Origin: Carallia brachiata
Taxonomy: Eukaryota > Streptophyta > Magnoliopsida > Malpighiales > Rhizophoraceae
Assembly: GCA_021464245.1 (NCBI GenBank)
Contig: JADCRB010000013.1
Coordinates: forward strand, 6,326,959 to 6,390,958
Reading direction: 5' to 3'
Length of the DNA: 64,000 bases
Of this stretch, positions 24,444 through 36,610 are shown piece by piece (position 1 is the first letter of the stretch; each line of letters begins with the position of its first letter). Made by a program: the position numbers and the translations under genes. Below the pieces are notes generated by a model. That model had not been told where the DNA came from. It was given only the letters and a program-made list of their open reading frames with translations, and did not search any database.

Positions 24444-24637
24444 TTGCAACGGATCCAAAACTTTAAGAGAACAAGAAAATTAAAATCTCAGTCCGAGTAG
24501 GACTAGAAATTAGGATTTCTTCCTAATTAGTTCTTTGGCTTTGCATCGGATTCAAGAATTTTAAAAACATCAGAAAATCAAAGTCCCTGTCCGATTAGGA
24601 CTGGAAATGTAGGATTTCTTCCTAATTAGTTCTTTGC
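24444..24637. repeat. 97-bp tandem duplication upstream of MED26-like gene
   Basis: Copies 24444-24540 and 24541-24637 lie head to tail. Both begin TTGCA(A/T)CGGAT(C/T)CAA, include CCGA(G/T)TAGGACT and end AGGATTTCTTCCTAATTAGT. They lie 220-415 bases upstream of the minus-strand start codon, so they may be in its promoter. Confidence 0.85.
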
Positions 24638-24909
24638 TTTTTTTTTTTTTGTTGCCAACTGTTGAGATTTTTGCGATCTTGGCTCAATTAATTCCCTAAT
24701 TAGTAGGATTCCTGTTCACGTTGAAATACGCGTTAAAAAATCATTATGTATTTAAAAGTTTAAAGTTTTTCGGTCTAAAATTACTCCAACATACAATAAA
24801 AATAATAAAATGTGAAATAAACATAAAATAATATACAAAAGGCGTGAAATTTAATTTTTGATAACTTGTTACATATGCTGTAATATTTATTGCATATTTT
24901 TTCATTCTT

Positions 24910-25465
24910 ATTGAACTTTGCATATTTTTGGTAGGATCCACAATATTACGTAACTTCTGTTCCCTTTATGTCTATTATTCTATGTGCACTAATGCTTTCC
25001 CTTCTTCTTTTAATGGCCATAAATCTTCACATTTCACAATGAAATTCGTTAATTGATAATCCTGACCAGAAAATTAAAAGGCAAAATTTTATATTTGAAC
25101 CCAAGTAATTTTAGTTAAATATTTAACTTCGATATCTTGGTACTTAAAGCAACTGTTATACTCCTACTCTTCATATATTAATAGACAATTGAAAGCTCCT
25201 TACACATATTGTTATGATTATTACAAATTATACCATTCTTGTTGCACATTACATGTATTTTAACGGGATCCACAATACTGGGTCTCTCTATCTATTTTCT
25301 TATGTCCACTAATGTTTTTCCTTCTTCTCTTAATGGTAATGGTAATCTTCACATTGCAAAATGAAATTTAATTAGGAGTATAATCATTGATTTAAGTACC
25401 AAGATAGTCCAAGTTAAAATTTTAACAAAAATTACTTGGGTACAAATCTAAAGTTGTGCCCCTTA
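24910..25465. mobile_element. MITE with about 90-bp TIRs plus direct duplication
   Basis: Sequence from about 25083 (ATTTGAACCCAAGTAATTTT ... ATCTTGGTACTTAAAG ... TATACTCCTA) returns in inverted form at about 25374-25465, giving an element near 25080-25465. In addition, 24910-25065 (GGATCCACAATATT ... CACTAATG ... CTTCTTTTAATGG ... ATCTTCACATTTC) recurs directly at about 25255-25375, so part of a second copy is present. No transposase is encoded. Borders are approximate. Confidence 0.65.
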
Positions 25466-26128
25466 AAAACATATATAGATAGGATGTTTATTATTTTAAA
25501 TTACATTTTTTGTGAGAATAGTATACACATAGTCTTATACTACATAAATATACTTGATTTTTTTAAAAAAATTTCAACTATACTTCATTTAAAATATATT
25601 TTTTTTCTAATTATGTTTGAAGTTGAGTTCTGGTGATTCAAATTAAAAAGTTTCCTATAGGAAATAGTTATAATTTGCGCATGTTTTCTTATTGCTGACT
25701 CTAGTTCTTGACATCATACGTCATGAACAAAATATCGTCCCACAAGAATGATTCTTGAATTTTACCAAAGGAACGCAATTCATTGTGAAGGCAATTAGTA
25801 AAATAACAAGCAAGTGGAACTTGCAAAGCAAAATCTCATTCCACTAATGACGCTAATATCAACAGCACATTCACAGTCACGGTACAACAAACTTGGCTTT
25901 AATAAAATCTATTCAACAGCTGCATTGATTATCTTGTGATAATTACATCAAACGCATAGTTTTCCATGGTCTTGCTAACAGCAGACCCAACAATTATGCT
26001 GACCCAAAAAGAAAGCATACTGGTGGATGCCTGAAAAAAATATATAAAATAAAAAAAAATAAAATAAACGAGCTCTAAAGGAACTTAAAAAAATATATAA
26101 GATTTATGTATTATGATTTGACCACTGA
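25466..26128. other. Intergenic, no gene seen
   Basis: AT-rich spacer before the tRNA gene. A TATATAA-like stretch at about 26,093-26,101 lies roughly 30 bases before the tRNA start, a usual upstream element of plant tRNA genes. Confidence 0.45.
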
Positions 26129-26200
26129 GGATCCGTGGCGCAATGGTAGCGCGTCTGACTCCAGATCAGAAGGTTGCGTGTTCGATTCACGTCGGGTTCA
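26129..26200 (+). tRNA. tRNA-Trp (anticodon CCA)
   Basis: A 72-nt cloverleaf is readable: acceptor GGATCCG pairing with CGGGTTC plus discriminator A, a D-arm with TGGCGCAATGGTAGCG (A-box), anticodon stem/loop CTGACTCCAGATCAG with anticodon CCA, and T-arm GTTCGATTC (B-box). It has no intron and matches the plant nuclear type. A T5 run at 26220-26224 is a likely RNA polymerase III terminator. Confidence 0.97.
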
Positions 26201-26474
26201 ATTCCCAGTACGGTCCTCCTTTTTCTTTATGCCCAAACTTTTAATTCTTGTCTCCGGTGAAATTATAAAAATAATTAATAAAAATAATTAAAATTATAAA
26301 ATTTATTATTATAAATGGAACAAGTAATAAATATATTTATATTAATAAAATTAATTAATTAAAAAATAGACCCTTATTTTTAGTGTATAATTATAAATAT
26401 AAACAATCGGCATTAGATCCTTATATTCATAAGATCAATAAAGGAGCAAACGTGCATAATTTTAATCTTATTTG

Positions 26475-26995
26475 AGAAATACATTTGGTCCCCCGTGCTT
26501 TGATTCTTTTACATGATTCTTTTACATTTTGCTCCCTTGTGATTTACGTTTAGGCATTAAATCTCTTATAGGTTTTAATTTTTGTAATTTATCTCTTTAG
26601 TCAAGATTTTGTTCAATCTATTAACAGAAATTAGCTAAAATTATATCGTTTTATAATTATTAATTTATTTTTTTATCGAAATTATAAAAAATATTTTATA
26701 TATATCTCAAATTGAATTTCAGTGTATACTTTATCTGTATTTTACGTTATATCATTTACAGTCTCTGTTAATTTCAGTGTACTAAACACGTAAAGATAAA
26801 ATAAAATTTATATGATCATAAAACGATATAGTTATAGTCAATTTTTATTAATAGATTTAACAAATTATTGTTGGGGGTTAATTATCAAAATTAAAAACTG
26901 TAAGGGGATTTGTTGGTTAAATTGAAATCACATGGGATAAAACATAAAACGACTAAACTACAAGAGACTAAATGCATTTAACTTATTTTATTTTT
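26475..26995. mobile_element. MITE with about 200-bp terminal inverted repeats
   Basis: The left arm (AAATACATTTGGTCCCCCGT, later CTATTAACAGAAATTAGCTA, then TATATCGTTTTAT) is mirrored by the right arm, which read backwards gives AAATGCATTTAGTCTCTTGT, CTATTAATAAAAATTGAC and TATATCGTTTTATGATC. The core is AT-rich and lacks coding sequence. The whole unit could fold into a long hairpin. Target duplication was not resolved. Confidence 0.75.
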
Positions 26996-29434
26996 ATAAA
27001 AAAAGCTGTTTCCATGACTTGATTGGGCATAACAAATATAAGGCTATAAGCATGTTCCAAATAGTTTAATGTAACGACGTTATCTACTGTGCATAGTGAT
27101 GCAGAGCAATTCTCTTTAGTAGGTCTGTAAGGCACCACTAATATTTTCACATTTTTGCTCACACAAAAAAAAAAAGAATTTTAAATAATTATAAGAAATG
27201 ATTTTTAAATGAACTCTTCACGAAATTAAATGGATGCGAGCCTCCTCTTTCTCAAGGATAGTTTATTTATTAAATGAATTTAGATATTGAGCTTTGAACT
27301 AGCATTTATCGAGTCATATTATTGAGCTTTTAATGAACATATTAATTTGTACACCTCTTAATTAAGAATTAAATTCAAAACTTTCAAATTTAAAATAAGT
27401 TATAGCTTGTTGATACCAACAATTTTTTTTTTTTAAATAAAAATGAACATCTACTCTGTCTCGGTCTCAATATTAAAAGCGGCCTTTCTAATTATCCCTT
27501 TCCACTTATATTTCTTCCCTCTCCATATATATTTTTATTGTATGAATTAGCTTGAAAAATTTTCAACCTCCACCTTTTTAAATAATCTATATGTATATTA
27601 TCCTTGTCAATAAGTAAACATTCGATCCTATTTACCCAATATTATTTATATATTTTTTTGTGTGGATAGATCTCATGGATCTTAAAAATCAAATTTGTCG
27701 TTCATATCATGAAATATATGTGCACATAGTAAGTTTTTATATTTAAAAGAAATTGACATCTTTCATAGAAGTTGGTCAATAAAAAAAGTGTATATCTACA
27801 AGTATGATTATTTTTGAAAATGGGTTTAATTTTACTAAGTACAACAACTACAATAAAAAAAAAAAAAAAAACAATTTTACAATGAATATTCTAAAAAGTG
27901 AAAATCAATTGTGCAATGAAATGAAAGATTAATACTGGATAGCACAAAAAATGAAATGATTATCCAAATATTGCAACAATTGTATTTTTTTTTTTTTTTT
28001 ATCAAGATAGCCAATTTTTTTACACAGTATTTATAGTGTTTGTTAATTTTATTTACATTTTTTATGGTAAATATAACACATAATTTTACATAATATAAAT
28101 TTATTTTATTATTTTTTATTTCAACTGACTTGAAGTTTTGTTTTCACTCGGCGTCTCAAATTCAATTAATTTGACTCATATTTTGAATAGGTCACATTAG
28201 AATTCCCCGGTGTTTGTTGTTATGTTTGGACAATTAAATTTGTCTTTTAAAAACATTTCTGAATCCGCCATCAAACATCATGATCTTACCTAGTGCACGT
28301 GGTAACAGAGTGAAGCAAAGAGTAAATGAATCGGCCATTTCAGTACGTAGTTACTATTTAGTATCATATTCATAAGTACGCCGGCAAATGGCTTCGCAAC
28401 TTCACAACATTCTACTTGTAAGTTAGGCCTGTAACTACTCACGTCAATACCATCAAACATTCTACTGGCGCTCTCCCGTATTCCCAGCAGGAATACCCTT
28501 CAAACTGTGTCTCTTGACTTCCAATGCTACCGATGGAAAATCATAAACGATCCAAGGAAAAAAAAGGGTAACGAACTTGAGACCAGGTGCAAGCGTGCAG
28601 CTCGCCTGCAAGTTCAAAATGCCTTCGATATATTAAGTCGAAGTGAGCGTTTCTGTTTGTGGCTACAGATTCACATAAGATAAATATAGTAGTTTGTTGA
28701 GGAACTACTGGGACAATTGATCATCTCATGCCCCTCAAGCATGATGTTTCGGCCATGGCCGAAATCACCACTCTGTCATTTTGACATCAAACAGGAAACA
28801 CAAACTGACCCATAAGCAATTCATATGCTTGGGGTTCATGATAACCACACTACTACAGATACTGAACTACACTGGCACAAAACCAAGACCATCAATTCTC
28901 CGGTGGTCTTCTATGGTGTCATTGTCATGCTGCACGGGGTTTCAGTAGAAACATTATCGATAAGATAATGTCAAACTGTTACCCTAAAACCCCTCTTCTA
29001 ATCTAAACAACACATTTCATACGGAATTCATGCCTTAAACCCCTCTTCCAACTACAATGATGGCATATTGAATCAAATCTTTTACCAACATTTTGAGTTT
29101 AGCTTTGTAGGGGAAGCAGAAATTCAGGAGATTCAAAATTCCACGGCCCGAAGAATCAATCCTTTTTCAGTACACAAGATGGGGCAATAAGTAATGACAA
29201 CAGATTAAAAAATACCCAATTCCAGTGTCCTGGAAGAATTAAAGGTGCTGAGTTGACACTAATAACAGCTATATCAATTCGAGGCACACTTTCTGACAAA
29301 ATAATGTTACATTTACATGCTCTAATTGGCAATCAAACTTTCTGAACCGCCTAATCAGCTCAAACAAAACAAGTGGCAATAGCATGCTAATAATGCTACA
29401 GCAAAATTAAACCACTAAATAACTAAAGGCTCAC
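26996..29434. other. Intergenic, no gene seen
   Basis: A very AT-rich part (to about 28,250) is followed by a more balanced part. The last several hundred bases before 29,435 may be 3' UTR and downstream DNA of the minus-strand trihelix gene. No protein family was recognised in either strand. Poly-A and poly-T runs occur at 27,856-27,872 and 27,986-28,001. Confidence 0.45.
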
Positions 29435-30576
29435 CTAAGACTCTGGGGAGGCCATTGTGTTAGGCTGCTGCTTCTTCTTCTTATTCGTCTTCTTCTCCGA
29501 GAAGGCCTTCGCAAAGGCCTCAATGATCCGCTGCTGCGATTCCAGAATCATTTCCGTGCGCTTCATCTCCATTTCCATCCTCATCGTCTCCATCTCCCTC
29601 GCCATCTCCATCTTCATTTGCTCCATCCTCACAAACCCATCTCCCAAAACCTTTATCGCGGCCACCATCTCCTCCATTGGCTCCCTATCTCTCTTCTTGC
29701 TAATCTCCTCGCTTCCCCTCATTGCCTTACTGCTTCCCACTCCCACGCTGGACACACTACTATATATAGGCTTCTGATTCATATTCGAATTAAAATTAGA
29801 GGCCAAACTAGCCTTCACAGCATACTTTGGATCGAATTTGGCGTAAAAATTAGGTCCCGGCTGCGCTATGCTCACTCCGGAGGGTATTCTAAACCTAAAA
29901 TTACCACCACCAGCGGCGCCGGAACCACCACCAATCGCACTGCCACCGGAATAATTTCCGATCCCATTCCGATACAGTTTATGAATACTCCTCGTGTTGT
30001 TCATGAGAGTGGCTCCATTTTGTAATTCTCCACATAGAATCCCTGATTGTCCTCCTCCTCATCGTCGTTCTCGTCGTCATTATCATCTTCTCCTCCGCCT
30101 CCACCGTCGCTTTCCGAATTATTATAGTCAGCCGCCGGCGTCTGCGGTCCTTTCTCCATGGCGTCCATCCGTTTGAAGTGGACCCAAGAGGAGGTAAATC
30201 TAGACACGGGCATGGATCGGGCGCGCTGGATCTCGGTACGGTACCGCTTCCGGAGTTTCTCCATCTTGTGTCGGCACTGCACGGCGGTCTTCTGCGGAGA
30301 AGCAGCCGGACATCGGCGGCCCACGGCGTCGGCGACGTCTTGCCAGTGGTTGGCCTTGAGGTTTCCACGGCGGAGAGTATACCATTTGTCGCGGTAGGCG
30401 TCGATCAGCGCTGCGGTCTCCTCGGGGGACCAACACGGCGGTGGGAGACGCCGCGGATTGGCGGACACTTGCAGCGGTGGGGCGGGGGACATTGCAGTCA
30501 GCGAATTAGACGGGATGACCGCCGCCGAGTCTTGCGGAGGAGGCGACGACGGAGATCCAGATCCGGCTGCGGACAT
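29435..30576 (-). CDS. Trihelix (SIP1-clade, ASIL-like) transcription factor
   Basis: Intronless gene of about 380 residues. A Ser/Pro/Ala-rich start leads to one trihelix MYB/SANT-like domain (about 47-118): CWSPEETAALIDAYRDKWY, NHWQDVADAV, and CRHKMEKLRKRYRTE. An acidic run (DDNDDENDDEEED, about 158-172) follows, then a Gly/Ser-rich linker, and a C-terminal coiled coil (VAAIKVLGDGFVRMEQMKME and the EMETMRMEMEMKRTEM repeats) ending in a Lys-rich tail. The order of one N-terminal trihelix and a C-terminal coiled coil is typical of the SIP1 clade, which includes seed-gene repressors of the ASIL type. The frame shifts by one base at 30001-30006: the first frame ends at TGA overlapping ATG of the second. 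The uninterrupted domain order argues for one gene with a lost base, not two genes. Confidence 0.9.
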
Positions 30577-33500
30577 GGCTCGTTTGGGCGCTTAATTTTC
30601 AGGATCAAGAAGATCAAAATATTCGAGATTCAGGGCGAAGCCCCAAAAACAGATATTTTTTGTATTTGGGGATAGAGAAAATGATAAGAAAGAAAAGTGG
30701 GAAGATTGGGGAAGTTGGGAGGTGGCTGTTGTTGTGGCTGCAGTTGTGGTTGTGATAGCGGTGGGAGTGGGCGAGAAGTGGGGTTTGGTGGCATTATTAA
30801 ATTATTTATTTTTTTAAAGAGAGGTGGTGGGGGTGCGTGCGGCTGATGCTGAGAACAGGGCCGGCGGTTAGGCATTGGTGTGGAGGAGGTGGGCGTTGGG
30901 AGGCTGGGGGGGCGGGGGGGCGCGGGCTAAGATGGGCTGGCTGGGGAGCCCTAGGGCTAGGACAAAATGGTGGCCGTCCAGTCCACATCCACTTTTTCTG
31001 ACTTTTGGTTAGAAAGCGGGGGCCGCCTACTATCATGGTCATAGATCATAAAGAACAATAAGATAAGCATCAATTGTCGTTCGTCATCATCCACCGCCTA
31101 AGGTGGTTGGTTTGGCTGTGACCTACTTGGGGAGTAGGGCTCGGCCTTGGGAGGTGATTTTGGTGTTTATATATTCTTCGGTTACTTATGCGGTTGAGAT
31201 GGATGAGGATAACGCGGTTGAAAATACGGAGATTAGTGGTTTGTGACAGCGATTTTGATTTGATTTTTCTGAGATGTGGCCGAAGGAAAATCTTTTAGTT
31301 CAGTAAATTATTGGGCACAATAATATTAATATGTAAAAAATATATTAAATTTTAAAAAATAAATTAGAGTTCAGTTAAGTAGACGGGATTAGGTAAATGA
31401 AAAATAGATCTAAAATTTCTTTTGTGCAATCAGGTGGTTTAATCAGGTGGTTTATTTGTACAACTAGGCACTTAATTTTTATAACAAAAAAATAGATGAA
31501 AAAATATTTTAAAATTTATTTATAATAATTCAGTATCTCATTACACAAAAAAACTATCTAATTGCACAAAAAAATTCCCGCATCTATTCTCCGTCCACCA
31601 AATCCCGTCCACCTATATTTTTTCAATAAATTATTATTAAATATTATTAATAAACTTCATCTTCTTTTTATATATATATATTTTTACTACAAAATAAGTC
31701 AGCCACTAAAAGGTAATTCAAATAAAGTACGGAGGATATATGTAAACTGCTATTTAATATATAGTACGAAATTTTCTTTACGTTTTTTCTCTTTTTGTTG
31801 TTGTGTAAATAAGTTATTTGTATTTTTATTTTTTAAAATAAATAAATTATTAAAATATATAATAGAGTTTATTGTTATTTAAAATACAACTATTTAATAG
31901 AAGTACAGCCAAAATTGCCGCTTTGGGCCTGAGAGCGACGGTGCGGCCTGTTTTATCTTTTCTCCGTAAAGATGGCGACAGCCACCGATTGGGCTGCAAC
32001 TTTGCAGCACAACCAACTAATTCAAAAAAAAATAATAGCAAACTTCAATACATGTTCTAACAGATAACATAAGAGACGCTTGTACATTGATTTAAGTATG
32101 GTTTGAGTGTATGATGGAAATTGTGAATGTCAAAAATAGAGGGCTTTTTCAATACTAAAACTTTCTAATTCAAATAAAAATTGTAGCTAATTTAAAAAAA
32201 AAAAAAAAAAAAACAAACATCTGGCTTAAAAAAACATGGGGCCACGTGTAGAATTGCATTGTTAACTTGGTTGTTCCATCAATCTTAAAATGTCCATTAA
32301 GGCAACTCAGTGATCCAACTGATTGTACAAATGTTACCTTCGTTATTCTTGCATATACGGAGAAGGATCCATGACCCATTAGAACAATTGCTCCGGTTGG
32401 GGGGAGACGGGGTGGGTCTACCTCTCAGGGGATAATTGAATGGGGACGACAACAGTATAATAGATCGGCCTATATATTCAATAATCGATATATCCGTGAC
32501 AAATTTTTTTTTACTTAAAAAAAAGGAACAATTGCATTTTCCTATTTTTCGAGTGCTTGCTCATATCTATTCGTTCATTTTTAAGGGTTCAGTTTTCATT
32601 TGCATAAAACAGTGTTTTTTGTATATAAAAAACAAAGAAAACAATGTAACATTGCGCATTATGGCTGGACAAACGGAGATCGCGAGAGAATTGCTATTCT
32701 GGAAGCCGACATTTTATAGGAAGCTAAACCAAGATGGCTTTTCCCCATGCACATGGCCTTCCGCAAATGGGCATACAGGGAATTTTGAAGTTTCGACGTG
32801 ACATATATTAGAACATTGATATAGAGTTGCCAATGAACTCTAATTTATTAGTAGTAGAGTCATCTTCAAGATTAAATATCTCAAATTTAAATTTCAATTT
32901 CAATTTAAAAACTTTACATCTCGCACGTTCGTAACAACTAACAGCTCAATTTGCATTTTGCAGTACCAAAGCAAATAAAAAATGGGTGCCTTCAAGTCAA
33001 CTTGCAATTTTGCATGACATCCTATGGGCCAGAGGTCTCAATGCTCTTTTCTGTTTTTTCAGGTTCTAACCCAAATCTTTTTGGAGAGGAGCACACAGGG
33101 CCAACTTGTATTACAGCGGGTCGGACCCAGTTTTGTACTGGGCGGACTTAGGCTAAGCTCGATCATGTCATCATGGGCAACTTCCAATCCGGAATTCAAT
33201 TTTTCCTTTTTGTTTTAACCCATTTCATTTTTTTAACCAAAAAAAAAAATAATTTGTCATAAATATATTAATTATCGAATTTGTAGATCGAAATCAAAAT
33301 AATTTCAATTTGCAATATCTCATTCAACTACTCTAAAAAAAACAGACTCACTACCTAAATACTAATAAAGTCGAACGTGTCTTCGTCACTAGAAATTATT
33401 GTAATTACAGAGTCTAGAACTCATTACTGTGCCACAATCTTTCTCTATCATAGCGGACGCCTAACCATTTGCCTAGGAAGGGCACAGGCGCAAAAACTTG

Positions 33501-35537
33501 AACTTAAGTTGTCAATGTTAAATACACATCTACTTATCACTGAACTACTATTTCGAGTAATTAACTCATTTCTTTTCTTTTATTTTCTTTTTGTATATTA
33601 AAAAATTAATTGATTGTGAATGGTAAGATATAATAGTTCTACTCCTTTTTATAAATTTCATATTTGATTCTTAAGATTTGAAATTTAAATTATATAGAGG
33701 TTTAAGTTAATAATCGTTGAAATGTCTCGTGAAAAATTGTTTTGACCTTTTTTCTAACTATGAAGACAAGAAGATACAAAAGGATGATCAACCAAATAAT
33801 GAGAAAAAAATGGATACTACAAAAATAAAGAAAATTTTAAAAAGAGGCAAAGTTGCCGACAAATGTGAACTAACTGCAAATGTTGTTCATGGTTGCACAT
33901 GTTGCTTGTCCTCTCATATCAAAAATGTGATGCAAATGTCACAGAGAAGGAAATCTCATTAATTTCTTTGTTTTTTTCCTTTTCTTTTGTTAATGCATTA
34001 AACGGAAAAATAGTCGCGTTATTTCAAAATTTTGTGAAAGAGCTTTTATGATTTAGTGTGTATAAAACGTACAGTAATTAAATGATTACGATATTTTTTT
34101 TAAATTAGAGAGTTAAAAATTTAGTCTTATCTCTTAATTTTAATATAATTCAATCTAAAATCTATCACTGAAATTAAATTCTATAAGCCAGTTGCACTCG
34201 TTACTTTCCAGATAATTACTAGAACAGGACAGAACAGTACTCTGAGTACTTTATTCTTTGCTGTCTCCAGCCCAACCCTCCATGCCCAACAACCATTGAG
34301 CCTGTTTTCGCTGGCCACTCACTCGTATTCTTTTTCTAACCACTGTTCCAATCAGCTAGGACGCACCCGTCTGTGCTGTTCAGTGCCATTTCCTAACTAT
34401 GGAAATGGAATCTCAACTTGTGAACATATCAGAATTTTGTAAACAGAATTATTACAGGGACAAAAGATAATTCATAGGCGTATCCAAAAATTGAAGTGGT
34501 GGGAGCAAAAAGGTATTAAATTTTTTTTCAAGTTTTTTATTTTAGAATGTGACATAAATATTAGAATTATATCATTTTGTTGATAAATAGTAATTTATAT
34601 AGTATAATAATATTATTTTAATATATAATTATTTTCCAGTTAAAAAAAAAACAAGAGAGTGAGAGTAAAATGAAAAATGTAAAATTTAGAGGGAACAACA
34701 TATAAAACTTTAATAGAAATAATAGTATAAATTTAAACTTCTTCACATCATTTTTTCTAGTGAGATAAGTGAGCGGGCAAGACATAAATTTGAGTGAAGG
34801 CCATAAGTTAAAACTAATATAAATTATACCTATAACAAGTAAAAAATATAAATTTGAGGGTCGTGCACCCTCAAACAAATGTGGATCCTGATAAAAGTAA
34901 CTGTGAATCGATGAATTATTAATTTTTTTACTGATTAAACAAAATTTTCATTCAATTTCAAACATAAATTCTTTTATTGGTATGCATGCACCCCAATTAA
35001 TGGATTAAATATCAATACCACACGTAAAAAAAAAAATTAATGATATTAGTGAGATTTTTATACTGAATGGCCTAACCGTAACATATTGCATGATATCATA
35101 AGCACATTATATAAATTTGGACAAATAAGCTCCACATAGGAATTGCGAAAAAGAGCTTACTAAAATGTTTGTATCGTGACGCTTTCGTATTGTACAACAC
35201 ACAAGTTAATTTTGAAAAAAAAGGCCATAAATTTTAGCACCAGCTAGGATCATTTCTTTGTAAATTTATCAATGTATGAAGCTTGAAAGGCAAAGAGAAG
35301 GTGTGTCTTTGATTGCCAGACTGTAAAGGAGATAATCCCACCTGTACATTACATGCTAAATAATTTGAAGTACAAATTCTGACAAGAAAATCCAAATATG
35401 AAAAGAAAAAAAAAGAAGATACAACCAAACAACAATGTGTTTGGGCACTAGTTAGCCAAACCCAAGGGGGGGAGTCACTATCTCTATAACTAACTACATT
35501 TAGAGCTAACAATTAATGCTTGTACAGCAAGCTGCTG
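30577..35537. other. Trihelix upstream region and long gene-poor stretch
   Basis: 30577-31250 is relatively GC-rich with poly-purine/GT-rich tracts (for example G-rich 30,830-30,925) and probably holds the 5' UTR and promoter of the minus-strand trihelix gene. From 31,250 to 35,200 the DNA is AT-rich and I recognise no gene. Open frames such as 33717-33962 or 34618-34878 are Lys- or Phe-rich by composition. 35,200-35,537 is probably the 3' UTR of the cyclin gene. Confidence 0.45.
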
Positions 35538-36610
35538 TTACTTCTGATGGGAAGTTTCTTCTTCATTGAAACACAAATGGGCCTTTAATGATCTTCCCAA
35601 GTTCAGTGAAGATTCAGCTAAACTTAGAGATGGTTGCAGCATCATCTCTGTTTGGAGATAGCAGCAGTATGTGTGGAAGGTGTTAGGTGTCACATTTAAG
35701 TGGAATCCCAATCCAAATAGAAAATCCACTTCAAGATAGTTCATCTCTATTGTGCTAATTCCTCCAACTTTTGCATAATAAGCGTTGTTGTAATACCTGA
35801 AAATTGCACAATTCAAATTAAAATTAAGTAAATAACTAGATCTCTTAACTGTTTATTTATTGTTTATTTATTGTTTATTCATCTGAATTTTCAAAAGAGC
35901 ATCACTACGTAACAATACATAATAAGTAATATAACAGCAACAAGAAGGGAATAAAGTAATTTTTTTTCTTTCAAATTCATTTATTTATCAAAGTAAGTGA
36001 AATTTGATTGATTCTCATTTTTTCGCTGATATGTTGCTTCGTGAGTGCTGTTAATTTTTTTTTAAAATATAAAGAAGTAAAAAGTACGGAAAACCAAATC
36101 CAGATCATAAAACACAGTGAAGGCCTGGAATTTCAATTCAGTAGACTAGCAGAAGCAGTTTAGTTAAGAAAAATGCTGAAGAAAATGCAAATCTAAGCTA
36201 TCATTTGCAAGAAATTTCAAGTTTTTTTTTTTCCTATGAAGGGTGAGGAGCGAATAATTGAGAACATACATGTCATCCATGAACTTGGCAGCAACCATGA
36301 CACTTGTTATAAGCAAACGATGAACATTGAAAGAATTGATAGGCAAAGAGGGCTGCTTCTGAGCGAACCGATCGAGATAAACGTAGGCAACGACAAAGCA
36401 AGAAGGGCTGCAATTTGCATACTTGAAAATTCTCTCCAGGTAGCTCTGGATGGAGATTGTGGGTCTGGTCAGTCCATGGAAAACTGAAATTTTCTGAGCC
36501 TGAAATTGAAGGCTGAGATCGTTTGACTCGGCCACTCTCTGCAGCAGAGAAGAGAGGAAAGTGATGAACTTTGGCATCACATTTGGGTTCTCTAATTCTA
36601 TGTCTGCCAT
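35538..36610 (-). CDS. CYCU4-1: U-type (P-type) cyclin, CYCU4-1-like
   Basis: Two exons, 36270-36610 and 35538-35796, separated by one GT-AG intron that splits the Met codon in FMDDM. The protein has 199 residues. Start [18 protein letters not shown] is preferred over an upstream in-frame Met at 36637 because U4 cyclins start in this way. The cyclin box (about 40-140) shows [50 protein letters not shown] and [20 protein letters not shown]. The tail ends [16 protein letters not shown], typical of the U4 group. These small cyclins partner CDKA-type kinases and resemble yeast PHO80-family cyclins. The frame is intact. Confidence 0.95.

Noticed and set aside
26106..26291. Open frame across the tRNA gene
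   Set aside because: The region is a tRNA-Trp; the peptide is a by-product.
30178..30675. Plus-strand 165-codon frame opposite the trihelix gene
   Set aside because: It is antisense to the conserved trihelix domain and is Arg/Gly-rich only through base composition.
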